This document shows positions 1 through 15,595 of a stretch of DNA of 64,000 nucleotides, piece by piece (within the stretch, counting starts at the first letter, position 1; each line of letters opens with the position of its first letter). The notes under the pieces were generated by a model. The model was not told where the DNA came from. It worked only from the letters and a program-made list of their open reading frames with translations, and did not search any database. A program made the position numbers and the translations under genes. Source of the stretch: Pagrus major (taxonomy: Eukaryota; Chordata; Actinopteri; Spariformes; Sparidae); contig NC_133238.1 in the NCBI RefSeq assembly GCF_040436345.1, forward strand, positions 11,610,126 through 11,674,125, given 5' to 3'.

Positions 1-665
1 TGAGAGTGGTATCTATCTTTTCGTCCCCCTCTTGGCAAGAAAATGAACAAGTGTATACAGTTGTGACATGGAAGGGTCACTCCAGTTCCAATATTAGATG
101 GCTCGCAGCTGTAGCTTTTCTATGTTTTTGTTGGATATGAAACTCTCCCTGTTGAATCAACTGCAAGATCAGTTAAACAACTGCATTTAAAATGATCAAA
201 AGGCGCCTGTGAACATTAACATCATGTGTCAATATAATATACAATCTATCAAAATTTTGGATTAAGGATGAATTTAATTAAAATTTTAAAACATAATATA
301 AACTTTAGAGATGTGACATTATCCTTGAGAATCAAGGGTTTCTATGTTTAGCAACACTGATGACATCAAGAAAAAATTTAAATGGTGATGGGGAAAAACA
401 TGTCCGGCACCGGCGGCCCCTCTACAAAATGTAAAACTAAAATTTATTCATGTGAAAATGTCACAGATTTTCACTTTATTCCCTTCATCTCCACCCTCAG
501 GGGAAAATTACATGAAAGCTTCTCCTAAATCTTGTATTACTGTGAAATACATCATTTACAAGTGTTTTAATGAGGCTGCAGCTGTTAATTGCTTGAGGAT
601 TTCTTCTCTCAACGGCTGACAAGATTAAACAATTAAAAAGCGGAGGAATCAGATTGTCCACTCAC
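1..665 (-). other. casq2 intron 3 (part)
   Basis: This is sequence downstream of the exon 3 donor (GAT|GTGAGT on the minus strand, donor at 664-665). It is AT-rich. I see no further calsequestrin exon and no recognisable repeat here. Confidence 0.6.
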
Positions 666-3600
666 ATCCAGGAGAAACTCCACCAGTGTGTCTGATGAGA
701 GCTCCCCGTCAAACTCAATGACACGGTCGTCCTTGAAGACGTACAAGCTGCCCACCTCCTCCAGACCTAATTCAACAGCAGGAGAACAATATGACTTGAA
801 GAAAGCTATGTTGAGGGCTTCACATTTAGAGAAAAGTGGCAAAAATCACTGTTTTCACAATAGTTAAAGTACATTACCAGCAAAGAGTGTATGTGGAGAG
901 TGGGGTCATACAGAGAAATTAATATTTTAGATAATAAGACATAAGAGGGGATTTTATAGATAATACTGTATTTAGAGATTCAGCAGGCCCAATAATGTAA
1001 CTGATACTGGGGTATATTACAGTGGAATGATGAAGATGCGAGTAATACCCAGTTTTCTGGCTACTTTGGCGTCCTTCTGGGCGTCCACCATCCCAAAACC
1101 GATGTCTTTGTTCTCCAGGACCTGAGCTGTGAGCTGCATGTTTACACAGACAAATGACAGTCAGATCAAGCCTTTTTTTATATATATATACACGATTTAA
1201 TGTTCAAAAAACACTATTTTTCTCATACTGTCCATTGCTGCAGCACCTCTATGACTCTTAAATCCAGGCTGTTTAACAGAGAGGATCAACACACTTCACA
1301 CCAACCACCCTCTGTTCCAAACTCTGCATTTAGCTTGGCACTTCCACGCTGTGTATTTGAGCTGGCATCCACAGCTGCTGCTGTCTCTGTCAATACATCT
1401 TTTCATTACCGAGGTGTGTGCCCCCTGTGGAGTTTCTTCTTGTTAGGGAAGCCGAGAGTCAGGACTGCTTGCCTTTCAGCTCGCGATTTTTGAGAAAGGA
1501 AAACAGATTTAGAGACACCACTGAAGATACTAGATTTTGTGTGTTTTTGCTTTTCAAACGGCGTGTCGGACGTGACAGGAGAGCAAAAGCGATAGCTGAA
1601 AGGGAAGCTGGGGGCAGGTAAAAGTGGTGAATGCTTACAAATTCATGGTGTGAACAACATGGGTCACCTTCTCTCATACTTTGAGCTCATAAATAAGAAG
1701 GGATGCATCGACTTATTTCTAGTTCACAGCCACATAATAAAGAGTTTTGGGAACAAGCTCTAATTAACAAAATGACCTAGAAACGATCCCTGGACACATG
1801 TGAACTACAGAGGAGGGCATGTAACGGGATTAAAATCACTGCTTGCCAGTTAAGAGCGTGTGCAGGTAAAACTCTGACTCTGCCTGTGACAGTGTGACAG
1901 CTCTTAATCCTACTTTACTTCACTTTATGGTTAAGCTGTCAGTCAACACATCAGGGAGACGGGAAGAATGAGGAATTCAGTGTCTGGTTTTCCAAACAGG
2001 CGGGATCACTGACTATACAATGACTTGTTGTGACAGGTTTGCATCAAATGAGCACGGCGGTGGGGAGTCTAACCCGCGGGGATTTGAGCTGTAGCTAATT
2101 GAGACATTTATGTTATCAGTGAAATCAGATCTATCCTCTGTGCGTCACAGCAGATACAACCCCGGCTCTCTTCTTTGATCAGTAATGACGCCGTCTTGGC
2201 AGGATTCGGGTGTTGTTCAGCTACTTGAGGAAGTCAGTGGCAGCGTAAAACGGTTCTGAAGCCGTGAGTTTGGCATCACAGCTGTCTTGTCCATCTTGTT
2301 TTTTGGAGCCAGAAGTGATCAAATTTGGGACAAAAGGAGCTGCAAGGGAGGATATCCTCATTCATATCCCGATAAATGAGAACATGCTGTAGTAGTGACT
2401 TGTCAATCACATTTTCTCATAATCTTACATACAATTTCACTTATTTTTGAAACCAGTGGAGTGGCCTCGACTCATGATGACGTTGAAACAATCAGGGGTA
2501 GTTGAGTTGAAGGACAGCTGTGCTTTGAGCTAAATGCTAACATCAGCATGCTAATCAGCGCACACTGATTGGCAGGTTGTTTGCTGTGTTCGCCATCTTG
2601 GTTTAGCATGCTAACATTTGCTAATTAGCACTAAAAACAAAATACAGCGTATACTCTCACTCAATAAGAGTATACGTTGCTTTTCTGGTTTTTATATATA
2701 AAACTTACCAAGGAGGAGCCCCAACATCATTGTACTCAAGAAACTGAAATCCAAAGTCCATCGACAGTTGAGATATTTCTAAAGTGACGACTTTTCTCTG
2801 TTTAATATCTTTGTAAATAAGATATCTTTGGGTTTTGGAATGTTTATCGTACAAAACAAGCAATTTGAAGATGTCTGAAATGATCTTTGGGAACATGAGA
2901 TGGGCATTTTCAATAGAAAATGAAATAATCTGTAATAAAAAATTATAGACTGCAGCTCTAAAGTAAACACTCTTTATATAAGGTTAACTAATTGTAATTA
3001 GAGGCTTTGGTAATGGTTAATTAATCATTTGTGCATGCTTTATAGATGACAATAATAAAGGGTTTCCAAGTTGTGATACATATTTCTATGGATTACACTT
3101 ATTACTGCAATATTAACAAATAGGAAAGCTACACCTGCAAGTTCACAACCTGGCAACCCATTACAAATTATTTAAAAAATCATTAATAAAGGCATCAATT
3201 GCATCTTAAAAACCTTTTACATAATGTGACCTGTTAGAAATGAGTATTGCAGAGATTCCTCTCGAGAAGATGGGGGCATTAAAGGGCATTACACTTCACT
3301 TTTTCACACTGCTCTCTGTCCATGTCTCAAACATTTACATTTATCTCTCTTATTCTATAATAAAGAAAAAATATCAGTCTTCTACTTTTTCTCCATAACC
3401 ACTCCTGGGATTGTCAGTCTCATAACCCTCTTTTTCCCTGTAGACCCACTGTATTACCTCCAGCACCAGCTCTGTCATCTGGAACCGCTTCTGCAGGCCC
3501 TTGTTGGCGGGCACTGGTTCATGGTAGAACAAGCACAGGAGGTCGTATCTCTTCAGAGCCTTCTTGTAGTTGCGCTCGGTGACGTCCAGCACCCTGTCCT

Positions 3601-3700
3601 TCCCGTCAAAATTGGGGAACTCGAGACCTTCCTCAGCGCTGCAGGGTAAAACCAGGCGAAGGCACAGGCCAGATAGTAGAGAAAGCCACATTTGCCGCAT
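666..3700 (-). CDS. casq2: calsequestrin (casq2-like), first three coding exons, partial
   Basis: Calsequestrin is the high-capacity calcium-buffering protein of the sarcoplasmic reticulum lumen; CASQ2 is the cardiac/slow-muscle form. Coding exons seen here: 3458-3700 (81 codons), 1049-1133 (85 nt) and 666-766 (101 nt); the phases join cleanly (0, then +1, then 0). Exon 1 starts with a hydrophobic signal peptide ([20 protein letters not shown]), cleaved probably before [15 protein letters not shown], the conserved mature start. [12 protein letters not shown] follows. Exon 2 reads [19 protein letters not shown] and exon 3 has [17 protein letters not shown], both in the first thioredoxin-like domain. 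YDLLCL and IEFDGE resemble CASQ2 more than CASQ1 (YEVLAL, IEYDGE), so casq2 is the likelier paralog but not proven. The remaining exons, including the acidic tail, lie beyond the left edge. Translation could start at M1 or M4. Confidence 0.88.
1134..3457 (-). other. casq2 intron 1
   Basis: A 2.3-kb intron between the donor GAG|GTAATA at 3457 and the acceptor at 1134. It holds one dispersed repeat (about 2515-2660) and otherwise AT-rich sequence with no coding signal on either strand. Confidence 0.7.
2515..2660. repeat. dispersed repeat rich in GCTAAC/GCTAAT
   Basis: The run of TGCTAAC, GCATGCTAAT and TTTGCTAATTAGCACT words is a pattern I recognise from fish genomes. A second degenerate copy with the same CTTGCTAATTAGCACT core lies near 61490-61560. 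The family name and exact ends cannot be fixed from the sequence alone. Confidence 0.5.
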
Positions 3701-4371
3701 TGTTGTTCAGTTGTGGAGGTGTGTGCAGAGAAATTAAAGGAACCTCTCAAGGCCTAACTTGAAGAGTGCAATAGTTAGCTCTACTCTCACAAATATTTCA
3801 TCTTTATACCCTCTCTCTCTTCTTCTTTCTATTGCTCTCCTTCAATATCTCCCCCTCTCCACCTGTCTTCTGTCTCCTCCTCTCTCCGTCACTCAGTCTT
3901 ACTGAATCTCCCAGGAGGCTCTCTTTCTTTCCTCCTCTCTTCTCCCTGCCTGAGAAACTCACCTCAGCAGCCCATTTACAGGACAAATCATCCATGTGAT
4001 AGTCATTCATGTCCTTGAAATAAAGCTAGAAATTAGAGCAGGGAAGCTGTGGGGATTTCATCAGCCATTTAACCAGCAATGACATAATCCATATGAAGGG
4101 AAAAAAGGATAGGCCATAAGCATTGATGCGATAAAATGAATGATGAATTGATTGATTTAGTCTGGCAGAGCGTGAGTGTGACTATAAAGAGACAGATTTT
4201 GTGAGGAATATCCCTTTAATGCCAATTTGGGCTAATCTTCTAAATGTTACGGTATACTAACCTATAAATGAATATCGTGCTGCGCATTACCGTAATGGCC
4301 GCCTTCAGCCAGAAGTAGCAGATCACAGATCACCCCTATCTCTCAGACAAAGCTGGAGGATAGAGAGAAAA
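3701..4371. promoter_or_regulatory. shared upstream region of casq2 (-) and poglut1 (+)
   Basis: The start codons of two divergent genes are 671 bp apart, so this stretch must hold both 5' UTRs and at least one core promoter. It includes a pyrimidine-rich tract (about 3808-3930, many CTCTCT/CCTCTC words) and an AT-rich centre. I see no clear TATA box or CpG island. Some of the region could be a non-coding exon or intron of casq2. Confidence 0.5.
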
Positions 4372-8015
<3,644 letters not shown>

Positions 8016-8036
8016 GAGACTCTGCAAGACCAGGGG

Positions 8037-8092
8037 CCTCATTTATAAATCCTCATTTGTACGTATGCAAACATTTAGTTTTATAAATGAGG
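8037..8092. repeat. 13-bp perfect inverted repeat (hairpin) in poglut1 3' UTR
   Basis: CCTCATTTATAAA at 8037-8049 is the exact reverse complement of TTTATAAATGAGG at 8080-8092, with a 30-nt loop. It begins about 20 nt after the stop codon. Either a small MITE-like insertion or an RNA stem-loop would look like this. Confidence 0.7.
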
Positions 8093-9557
8093 TTCCAGGG
8101 CAGCTGTAGTGAAGGTAAATTCCTGATAATGAATGTAATCACTGCACAACAACGTATGATTTCCTCACAAGCAACATTGAACAGTGTGTCTTACAGGACT
8201 TACAGGGCACGTAGCTTCTTTTTAGTTTAGTGTGTTGACTGTGAATGCTGCCACACCTTTGGGTGCCACCAGGTGCCAATTCTGCATCACTTTCTGGTTC
8301 AATTAATTGATTTGCTTTTAAAAATAACTCATTTTTTTATGGCTTCTATCTAAACTCACCAGCAAAGTCTCGTCCACGTGAGCTGCGTAAAAACTGGGGG
8401 TGTGGGGTTTGAAAGAAATGGCAGGAAGTCATCCGTTTACCAAGTTGTGTTATGGGAAGTGTAGGATCCAGTGTTTTTGGCCTTGGACACATACAAAGGA
8501 CTAACAGTCAGAATATTTCGGACTCTGGTACTTCAGTTTTGACAGTTATTTTTTTAATCTGTCTCTTATGAGTCCACCAACGTTACTGGAGTGTTACACT
8601 AAAAGGCTGGAGTTGCGCTTGAACATGCAGTGTTAAGACTTGAGATGAAAATCTGTCCTCTGTTGGAATTTATTTTAATGTTTTCAATTTGTTTTTGAAC
8701 GTCAACCTGAGACTGAGTGGGAGAAGTTCAGTGCCTTGCTCAAGAAAAAGCTGAACTGATCCTCTGACCTTTTAATGTTTTACTGCAGACCGTTCACCAG
8801 AATCAAAAGACAATATTGCACATCTATAAATACTTGAATTACAGCACAGCAGATCATGATGTTGAATTTCAAAAGCTGCTTAAATACCCATAAAGGTTCC
8901 AGCAATAATAATTACATTTGCAGATGCCATAATGTAACATATTTAATACATAAAGGGACATTTTCTTGGTTGATGGTTAATATGAAGTAAATGGAATCTG
9001 TTGATGGGGAAAAAGTGCCATCAGAGCAGCACTAATATTGAATTTAATAGGCTGGTTCAAACTTAAACAGGGCATCAGCTTTGCAACACTCCCCTCTACT
9101 GGGCAGCTGAACAAACTCCAGCAGACCTTAACCATGTTTCATCACAACAACATATCTATGATTGTGCCACAATTTAAATAACACAAAAAACATTATTCAC
9201 AGTCAACATTTAATTCCACACTAAGTGCCAACATGAAGCAATAATCACTTTAGAGTAATTAGTTTTACTTTTATGTGTGGAGTTTCCAAGAAACACTCAT
9301 GTTAATTGTTTTTACTTTTTGATGATGATGATGATGTATAGTTGATACAGGAGAATGTTGAATATGTTGTAGTATTCACATTGTACTGTAAACAAGCCGA
9401 TTCTCACCTAGTTGTTTTTTTTACAGTGTTGTTAAGAACTGTGGTAAAGATGGTCCGCTAGTATGATGATTTGACCAAAAAGCTGTGATCATGTGCCTCA
9501 TCAACGTGTGACATCCAGGTTGTTGTCGCAGCTTGTGCAGCATTTTTTTCTAATGCC

Positions 9558-9563
9558 AATAAA
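9558..9563 (+). terminator. polyadenylation signal AATAAA, poglut1
   Basis: Canonical hexamer in the right strand and position downstream of the poglut1 stop, with GT-rich sequence after it. No competing AATAAA in the preceding 1.5 kb looks as good. Confidence 0.5.
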
Positions 9564-9779
9564 CAGTTCTTAAATCATCCTGAAGTTGAGTTTTTCCTCT
9601 TTGATTACTTTGTCTGAGCGTTTTACAATTTAACATCTGCAATAAGCCAAAAAAAAGTATTTATTTGCACATTACTGTAGGATAACAGTATATATATATC
9701 ATTTATAAAAGTATACAAAAGTATATTTATAATGTAATAATTTCTCTGGCAAACCTCTTTACCACTGCCATGCACATGC

Positions 9780-10139
9780 AGTGTAATGCTCGGTCCTCCA
9801 CCGCCAGGCGGCGCTGTTTTCTCCATGCTCCGGCTGAGGTCAAAGGTCAGAACACCGGTAGGCTATCAGAAAGTCACCGCTAAGAAACCGGCATGAGAAG
9901 GGCAATGATGGAAAACAGAAATATTGAAAGTAACTACAGTTGAAATGCATTAACGAAGGGTGCGGTGCTTTGTTCAAGAAACTGTTCATTGATGACGAAT
10001 TCAGCCCCGCGCGCTGGTAAGCTGCTGTTTCCCTGTGATACGACCGGCTAACAGATAGCATGCTAAGTGTTAATGCTAATGCTCCCATTGTCGGACAGAC
10101 ATGATACACACTTTGTCCTGTTGTTTATCGTCAGCCAAG
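9780..10139 (+). promoter_or_regulatory. probable timmdc1 promoter and non-coding first exon
   Basis: A moderately GC-rich patch (CCACCGCCAGGCGGCGCTG near 9798) is followed by a strong donor AAG|GTATGT at 10139/10140. Joining this to an acceptor CTGCAG just before the timmdc1 start would give a 5' leader. The joined frame meets a TGA before the ATG at 11060, so this exon would be non-coding. It is inferred from position and splice signals only. Confidence 0.4.
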
Positions 10140-11059
10140 GTATGTAGACAGACTGTAATTCAAACCATAATCTCACGTTTCATTAGCAAGTACAATGTAG
10201 AGAAATTGGGTGTTATTGTCACAGAGAATTAAACGTGGTGAGAGTTTAGCTTAGTTTAGCTACCTGCCCTGTCAACTGTGACCTGACACAGGTGTACTGC
10301 ATCCAGCTGATTGAGGAGAAGTCGACAGGTGAATTGACGCAGTGCAGGACACATTTATTAGACATTAACAGGGCTACAGGTGACTTTTTCATTATTTATT
10401 ACAGTACACTGCTATTTTAAAATGCCCATTTTCAAGTTAAAAGAGCCCAAACACTGCTTAAAAAAATAAATACAACAATGCTAGCATGATAACTTAGCTT
10501 GACTTGCAGGAATCAACCATCAATGTAATATATTTTAATGATTATCAGAATAACACTCAGTCAATTTAATGTCAATTATTAGCTCATCATAAACACACAA
10601 GGGCATACATCAGGATAGCTTCAAATATTAATGAAACAGTCCCGCTTAATTCAAATCCTTCAATAGTTATTAGTCAATAATGTATATCAGTCTTATACAT
10701 TTTTCAAATTACAAATTAATAAAGACTAAGTGACCTTGTGTATTTATCTCTGATCCTGGACCAGCCAACACACCCTACTCTGAGGACCTGAGGGTCCCAG
10801 CAGTGCATTGAAAGCTCAATGGTGCATTTTAACGCCAAGACAGAAATCTTTTTCCAGAAAGTCTGCTTGTGTGCCCAGTGTGTTTTGATAGGACTGCACC
10901 ATTTAACAGCTGCTGAGCTGGACAGTCTATGTAGCCCTGCCAGGATTTCATTTGCCTTTAGGCTATTTATTTTGAGGACGGAGCCTAAGTCGAGGCAGTG
11001 AGTGCAACATCCCAACCCATGGCCATGTGTTTCTGCAGCCTAATGCCAGTTGAAGCGTG
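10140..11059 (+). other. region upstream of timmdc1 start, probable 5' UTR intron
   Basis: AT-rich sequence between the candidate leader exon and the coding start. No coding exon or known repeat is evident. A candidate acceptor (TTCTGCAG) lies about 20 nt upstream of the ATG. Confidence 0.4.
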
Positions 11060-14000
11060 ATGCATCCAGAGCAGCCCAGAACGGGCCTCGCCCTGCAGAG
11101 ACGTCAGGCAGACTCAGCCCCTCGGGGCGCGTTGAGCACCGGCCTACTGCAGGGCTTCATCCAGAGCGCCAGGCCTCCTTCCTTCTGCTTCGTGCTCCCC
11201 AGGGTCCACGCAGCTGATGTGGCTGCTGCCCAGCCTGCACAGATGCCCTCCTCTTCCTCCTCCTCCTCCACCAGTCCTGCTCCTGCACCCATCCCCTCTC
11301 CCAGCGCAGTGCCAAGCAACATGGGCAGGCCAGAATTCCCAGACACAGGATGGGACCGCATCAAGGACCTCTTTGAGAGAGAGTTGGTATTTCCTCTCTC
11401 TCTTACATCCTCAATCGTTTGAACACTGTTTAGAAACCAGTAGTTTGTTCTCTTTTCTGCACCTGTTTTGTTTGGTGTAGGGATGCTTTTTATACTGCAG
11501 ATGTGGACAATGACAAACCCAGAGCTGTAACAATTAATTTAGCAACAGTAAATGTATTGCTCACTGTTTTGTTTTAGTTTGAGGCAGGTTTTTCATTTTT
11601 ATTCAAGTTATGCCCTCCGCCAACACAGCTGTCACATACTTAGGCATGTGTAATTTATTTTCCATTTGTGACATTTTATTGACCAAATGATTAATCAATG
11701 AATCTATCTTCTATCTCTCTAGTACTAGTAAAAAGTAGTAAATGAGGTGTCAACATGTTATAAACAAAGAGCACAAGCTTATTTCTAGATTCTCCTTTTT
11801 AAAGGTCATGCAGGGAGCGAACCATTGTAGAAGAGGTAGAGATACCTCGGTAGACCAGAATACAGCCCAGTCTTGTTATCTTGTGAGTCTCACCTCTTCT
11901 AGAAATGCAATTAGTGATGTCAGAACCCATTATGTGCACACTAGTAAATAAACTGGGTCAGAGAAAAGTACAAGGTACAGCTATTACAGTACAAGACTCG
12001 AGCCTTGAATGTATTGAATTGTATTGTCTTTTTTTTAGAAATGCAATGATGATTGGGTCTCAAAAGAAAGCATCTTTGTCTCCCTGTAGTACGACACAGA
12101 CGTACCCAGAGGAGCTTACCAATGTGATAAAGAGCGGTTTTGTTGCTGCAGTGGCAGGCATGATCTACGGAGGCCTGCCTGCAGCTCGCCATGCAAGGCA
12201 GAGGTACATCCAAACAAGCCAGGCGGAAATCTATAGCAGCCGAGTGGATGCAGTGGTGAGTGGGTGAATGGCAGATAATGGACTTTATACTGTATGAGTG
12301 TTCATGTGCCATTGAGCCTGTTATTGAGGATTTGGGGCAAATTTGTGACAATGAGATATGTTTAATAATGTCCTCTGTGTCTAAATCAGCGCTCGGCCCA
12401 TAATGCAGCAATCCGTGGTTTTGTGCGGTATGGATGGAGGTGGAGCTGGAGAGTGGCTGCTTTTGTCACCTTGTTCAAGTAAGCAAACTAATGTAGAAAA
12501 TTTACCATGAAGGTATTAAACTTTGTTTCAGTCTAACTGTGTTTCCCTCGTGTGTTACCTTTCCTCTCTAGTTCTGTCAGCACAGGGCTCTCTGTTTACC
12601 GAAACAAGTATACCATCAGCCACTACGCTGCAGCTGGAGGTGAGTCACATGGCCTTCAGTGGGGCCTGATTAAACATATTTTTTAAACCTTTATTTATCC
12701 AGGGAAAGCCAACTGAGCCTGCTTGCTGTGTCACAACAAGGCTTCACATTCACACATTTCAACACCTTTCCATCTGGGAGTTGTTCTACACGAAGTCAAC
12801 AACAGGTTCAAAGCAGAATAGCAAAAAGATGTGAAAGTGTTGCTTCTGTAGCCTTTTTTAATGTGGATGATTATGTTAACATTGGCACCAAATGATCCCT
12901 CTAATATGTGTCTTGACCAAGCATAACAGCACCACATAACTGGGTCACTTAGAGGTTAAGGCCATGAACCGCAACATGCCCAGTTCATATCAGGCCGAGA
13001 TGCATGCCATTCCACCATCTCTCTCCCCCCTCATTTCCTGTCATCTCTTTGCTGCAGCTGTCTAAATAAAGGCCTGGAAATGCCTATAAAAATTGATTTG
13101 AAAAAAAAAAAAAAATGTACTCCAGAAGTTTACTGCCCAGAAAATGTGAGTTTATATTGTGCAGAAATGATGATTGTGTTTTGGTACTGACAATAATAGT
13201 AGAGGTTTTATAATCCTCGTTAACCTGATGACAAATAGTTTTAACACATACGGCACACATGCCAGCACAGTGAGTAATGAATAATGATGATAAAAGTCTC
13301 TGGTGTGTGTCTGTCTGTCTGTCTGTGTGAGCAGCTGTGACTGGAGGCCTTTTCAGACTGAACCTGGGCCTGGGAGGGCTGTTGGCGGGGTCAATCATCG
13401 GAGCAGCATTGGGGTAAGTTTGGCCTCTGTTCCCACAAGTGTTTATTCACATCAGTTTCTCACCCTGACAGTCCAACACAACAACATTTTACACCAACAA
13501 ATCTCATCAGTTTCATCCACGGAAGCTGCTGTTTTTGTTTTTTGTTGTTTTTTTTTAACATGCATATTTGCTCGTGTGTGTGTGTCCATGTTCATGCCTG
13601 TATGCTTGAGAGCAGTGAGCACTCTGGCAGCCAGCTGCGCTCCTCCCAGCAACCCTCTGTCGCCCAGCTGAACCCCCTCCCACCCCCACACCCACCTCTG
13701 TTGACGGTGCCAGAGGGACTCATGTGCACTGCAGAGGGCCATGTTTTGGGTACTAGAGCAAGGAGACAGGCCAAGGCAGCAGCTGCCCCTCTCCATTTTG
13801 ACCATCTCTGTTATTCCAGCCTCTCATCTCCATCTACCATGGTCTGATCTGGACTTATGCTTCCCTCCTCTCTCTCCTCAACCCTCTCGTCTCTCTCTGT
13901 CCCACTTTTCTCTCGTTCCCCTGGCCACTTTCAGCCGAGTGCACAGAGCCAAGAGCACATTTGAATTTGATCGTATAATGGAGATTGAGTGAGAGGTGTT

Positions 14001-15066
14001 TGATGGTGTAACAGACTGGAGGGGCTGGTTTGGATTGTCTCTGTGATCATCGGCTCCGTGTTGGCTCAGCCTTGGTCTGTTCTCCTGTTGGCTCCCTACT
14101 GGCATTTCCTCCTCCTCCTTCTCTCCCTCTCACTGTCTGCCTGAGGGACCAGCCACCTGGAGCATTTGATGTGTGCAAACAGCCCCTGCCCCAGCTATGC
14201 CAGGTGCAGTCGGGGCAGAAGGGGACGAAATGAAAGCAGGCAGCTAATCGGAAAGTACATCACGCTCCAGATCTCACCCCGCAATCGGCCTCTCGTCCGG
14301 GCACGTGGCGGAGGTGCGACTGGAAGTTTTAAGTGAGAGAGTGAGAGGGGCATGAATTTGTAGGAGACAGCTGAGAGGAAATTGGACACTAATTTGTTAC
14401 AATGGTGCAACATAACAGACAGCTTGGAAGGTTTCTGCAATTAAAGTTTGACAGAACCTGAGTGTGACAGCTAGGATTATTACAAAACAGATTATGACAT
14501 CGAAGAATTCCCAGCGCTTCAGGAACATTACATACCCAGTTTCCCCATTGTTGTGTTAGTACCCTGATATTGTTACCCTTACACGTTGAGATGAAGCCAA
14601 ATATTGAATTTTGTTCAGCACTTCTCAGTCAGCGTAAAATATGCTCTAAAGAGCGATCCAACGTCATCCTAAATATGTTTGCAATATTTCTAATAAAATA
14701 AACTAACTTGTGCTCAGGATTCCCACGGGTGCTTTGATCATCAGCATGCAGTCTCTGACAGGAGAAGCTGTTGGGGAGAGGAGGATGAGAGAGCGCAGGG
14801 AACTCTATGAGCTCAGACTCGCAGAATGGTGAGATATATTCAAAAAATGTAATGACATGTAGGATCAAGCTGATGTTTTGTTCACCAGTCACTCTCCCTT
14901 CTTTCACGACCTCAGGACGGCCCGTCTGCAGCTGACAGATGAGTTGATTGGAGATCTGAACGTGAACTCTCAGCCGGAGGAAATCCATAAGGACATGCAG
15001 AGGATCCAAGAACTGCTCAGTTTACCACAGAATGAGGATGTGCCTCCGGACTCTGGCAGCCAATGA
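11060..15066 (+). CDS. timmdc1: TIMMDC1, complex I assembly factor (Tim17 family)
   Basis: TIMMDC1 (C3orf1) is a four-helix inner mitochondrial membrane protein that helps assemble the membrane arm of respiratory complex I. Seven coding exons: 11060-11382, 12090-12255, 12390-12478, 12572-12639, 13335-13413, 14718-14828, 14916-15066; 987 nt, 328 aa (human 285). Conserved blocks are [94 protein letters not shown] and [16 protein letters not shown]. The Gly-rich hydrophobic segments are the Tim17-type membrane helices. The extra length is an N-terminal 90-odd residue extension with a Ser run and an Ala/Pro/Ser stretch ([20 protein letters not shown]), and no upstream in-frame ATG was found. The start at 11060 directly follows an in-frame GTG. 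The exon 1 donor GA|GTTGGT is weak, but it restores the exact length of the human alignment. Confidence 0.93.
11383..12089 (+). other. timmdc1 intron 1 (of coding part)
   Basis: A 707-bp intron with donor GTTGGT and acceptor CCCTGTAG. The frame into exon 2 is open upstream of this acceptor as well (another AG at about 12038), so an alternative longer exon 2 cannot be excluded. The chosen acceptor reproduces the family alignment. No repeat was seen. Confidence 0.6.
12940..13115 (+). mobile_element. decayed tRNA-type SINE copy
   Basis: Within timmdc1 intron 4: GGTTAAGGCCATGAAC, then CCCAGTTCATATCAGGCCGAG, resemble a degraded tRNA-related head with A/B-box-like words. It is followed by CTCTCTCCCCCCTCATTTCC, TGTCATCTCT, CTAAATAAAGGCCTGGAAATGCC and an A-rich tail at 13087-13115. 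This order (tRNA-like head, CTCTC/CATTTCCTGTCA body, AATAAAGGC..., poly-A) is the layout of SINEs common in fish. The family is from memory and the element is too diverged to be active. Confidence 0.55.
13414..14717 (+). other. timmdc1 intron 5
   Basis: A 1.3-kb intron with pyrimidine-rich stretches (13800-13920, 14110-14140) and no coding exon matching timmdc1. Several long open frames pass through it on both strands, but they have no codon or family support. Confidence 0.6.
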
Positions 15067-15595
15067 CAGTAGCTGCCTTACTGCCTGTTATGTGTTGGTT
15101 GTTGAAGGTGGGACTTCACACAGCTGGGAGGATAAATGGGTCACTTCTTCTTCTTTGCTTAGACTCCACACACCTTCTCTTCTAAGTGAATGGAAACGGC
15201 TCCACATCAGAATTAAAAGACACTGTTGTACCTCCGCAACTACTGTTAAGGTGCCCTTGAGTTGGACACCTACAATAGGGATTTGTGTGTGTCTGTACGC
15301 ATATCTTTGTGAGGAACAATTTGAGTTTTAGACATTGGGAGTAAGAAAATGTTGGGAATGTGAGGATTCTTTGGCCAGTACTCTCTTTGGGAGAGACCTT
15401 CAAAGGACTGTTTCAAGACTACAACTTGGTGTTAAGATTAGTGTAAGGTTGTAATGGTTAGGGTAAAGGCTAAGGAACTCATGTCGGTATTGTTCCTCAT
15501 AATTATTGATGTACAACGTTGTGTGTTTGAGTGTGTGTGTGTGTGTGAGAGAGAGAGGTGGGTTGCGACTCAGAAAAAAGACTCTTCTGAATAAA
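15067..15595 (+). other. timmdc1 3' UTR with GT microsatellite
   Basis: After the TGA at 15064-15066 the sequence carries a (GT)n/(GA)n run at about 15529-15557 and a canonical AATAAA at 15590-15595, the probable polyadenylation signal. Confidence 0.6.

Larger units (their letters stand above)
8016..9563 (+). other. poglut1 3' UTR
   Basis: Sequence after the TAA stop has no convincing coding exon. A canonical AATAAA at 9558-9563, followed by a T/G-rich stretch, is the first good polyadenylation signal, which would give a 3' UTR of about 1.5 kb. A 13-bp inverted repeat sits at its start (8037-8092). The exact cleavage site is inferred. Confidence 0.5.

Noticed and set aside
11941..12411. 156-codon minus-strand open frame over timmdc1 exons 2-3
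   Set aside because: It is a shadow of the timmdc1 exons and their intron, with no family resemblance; the plus strand matches TIMMDC1 across splice sites.
13084..14105. Cluster of open frames on both strands in timmdc1 intron 5 region
   Set aside because: They arise from low-complexity pyrimidine-rich and SINE-tail sequence and have no conserved motif.
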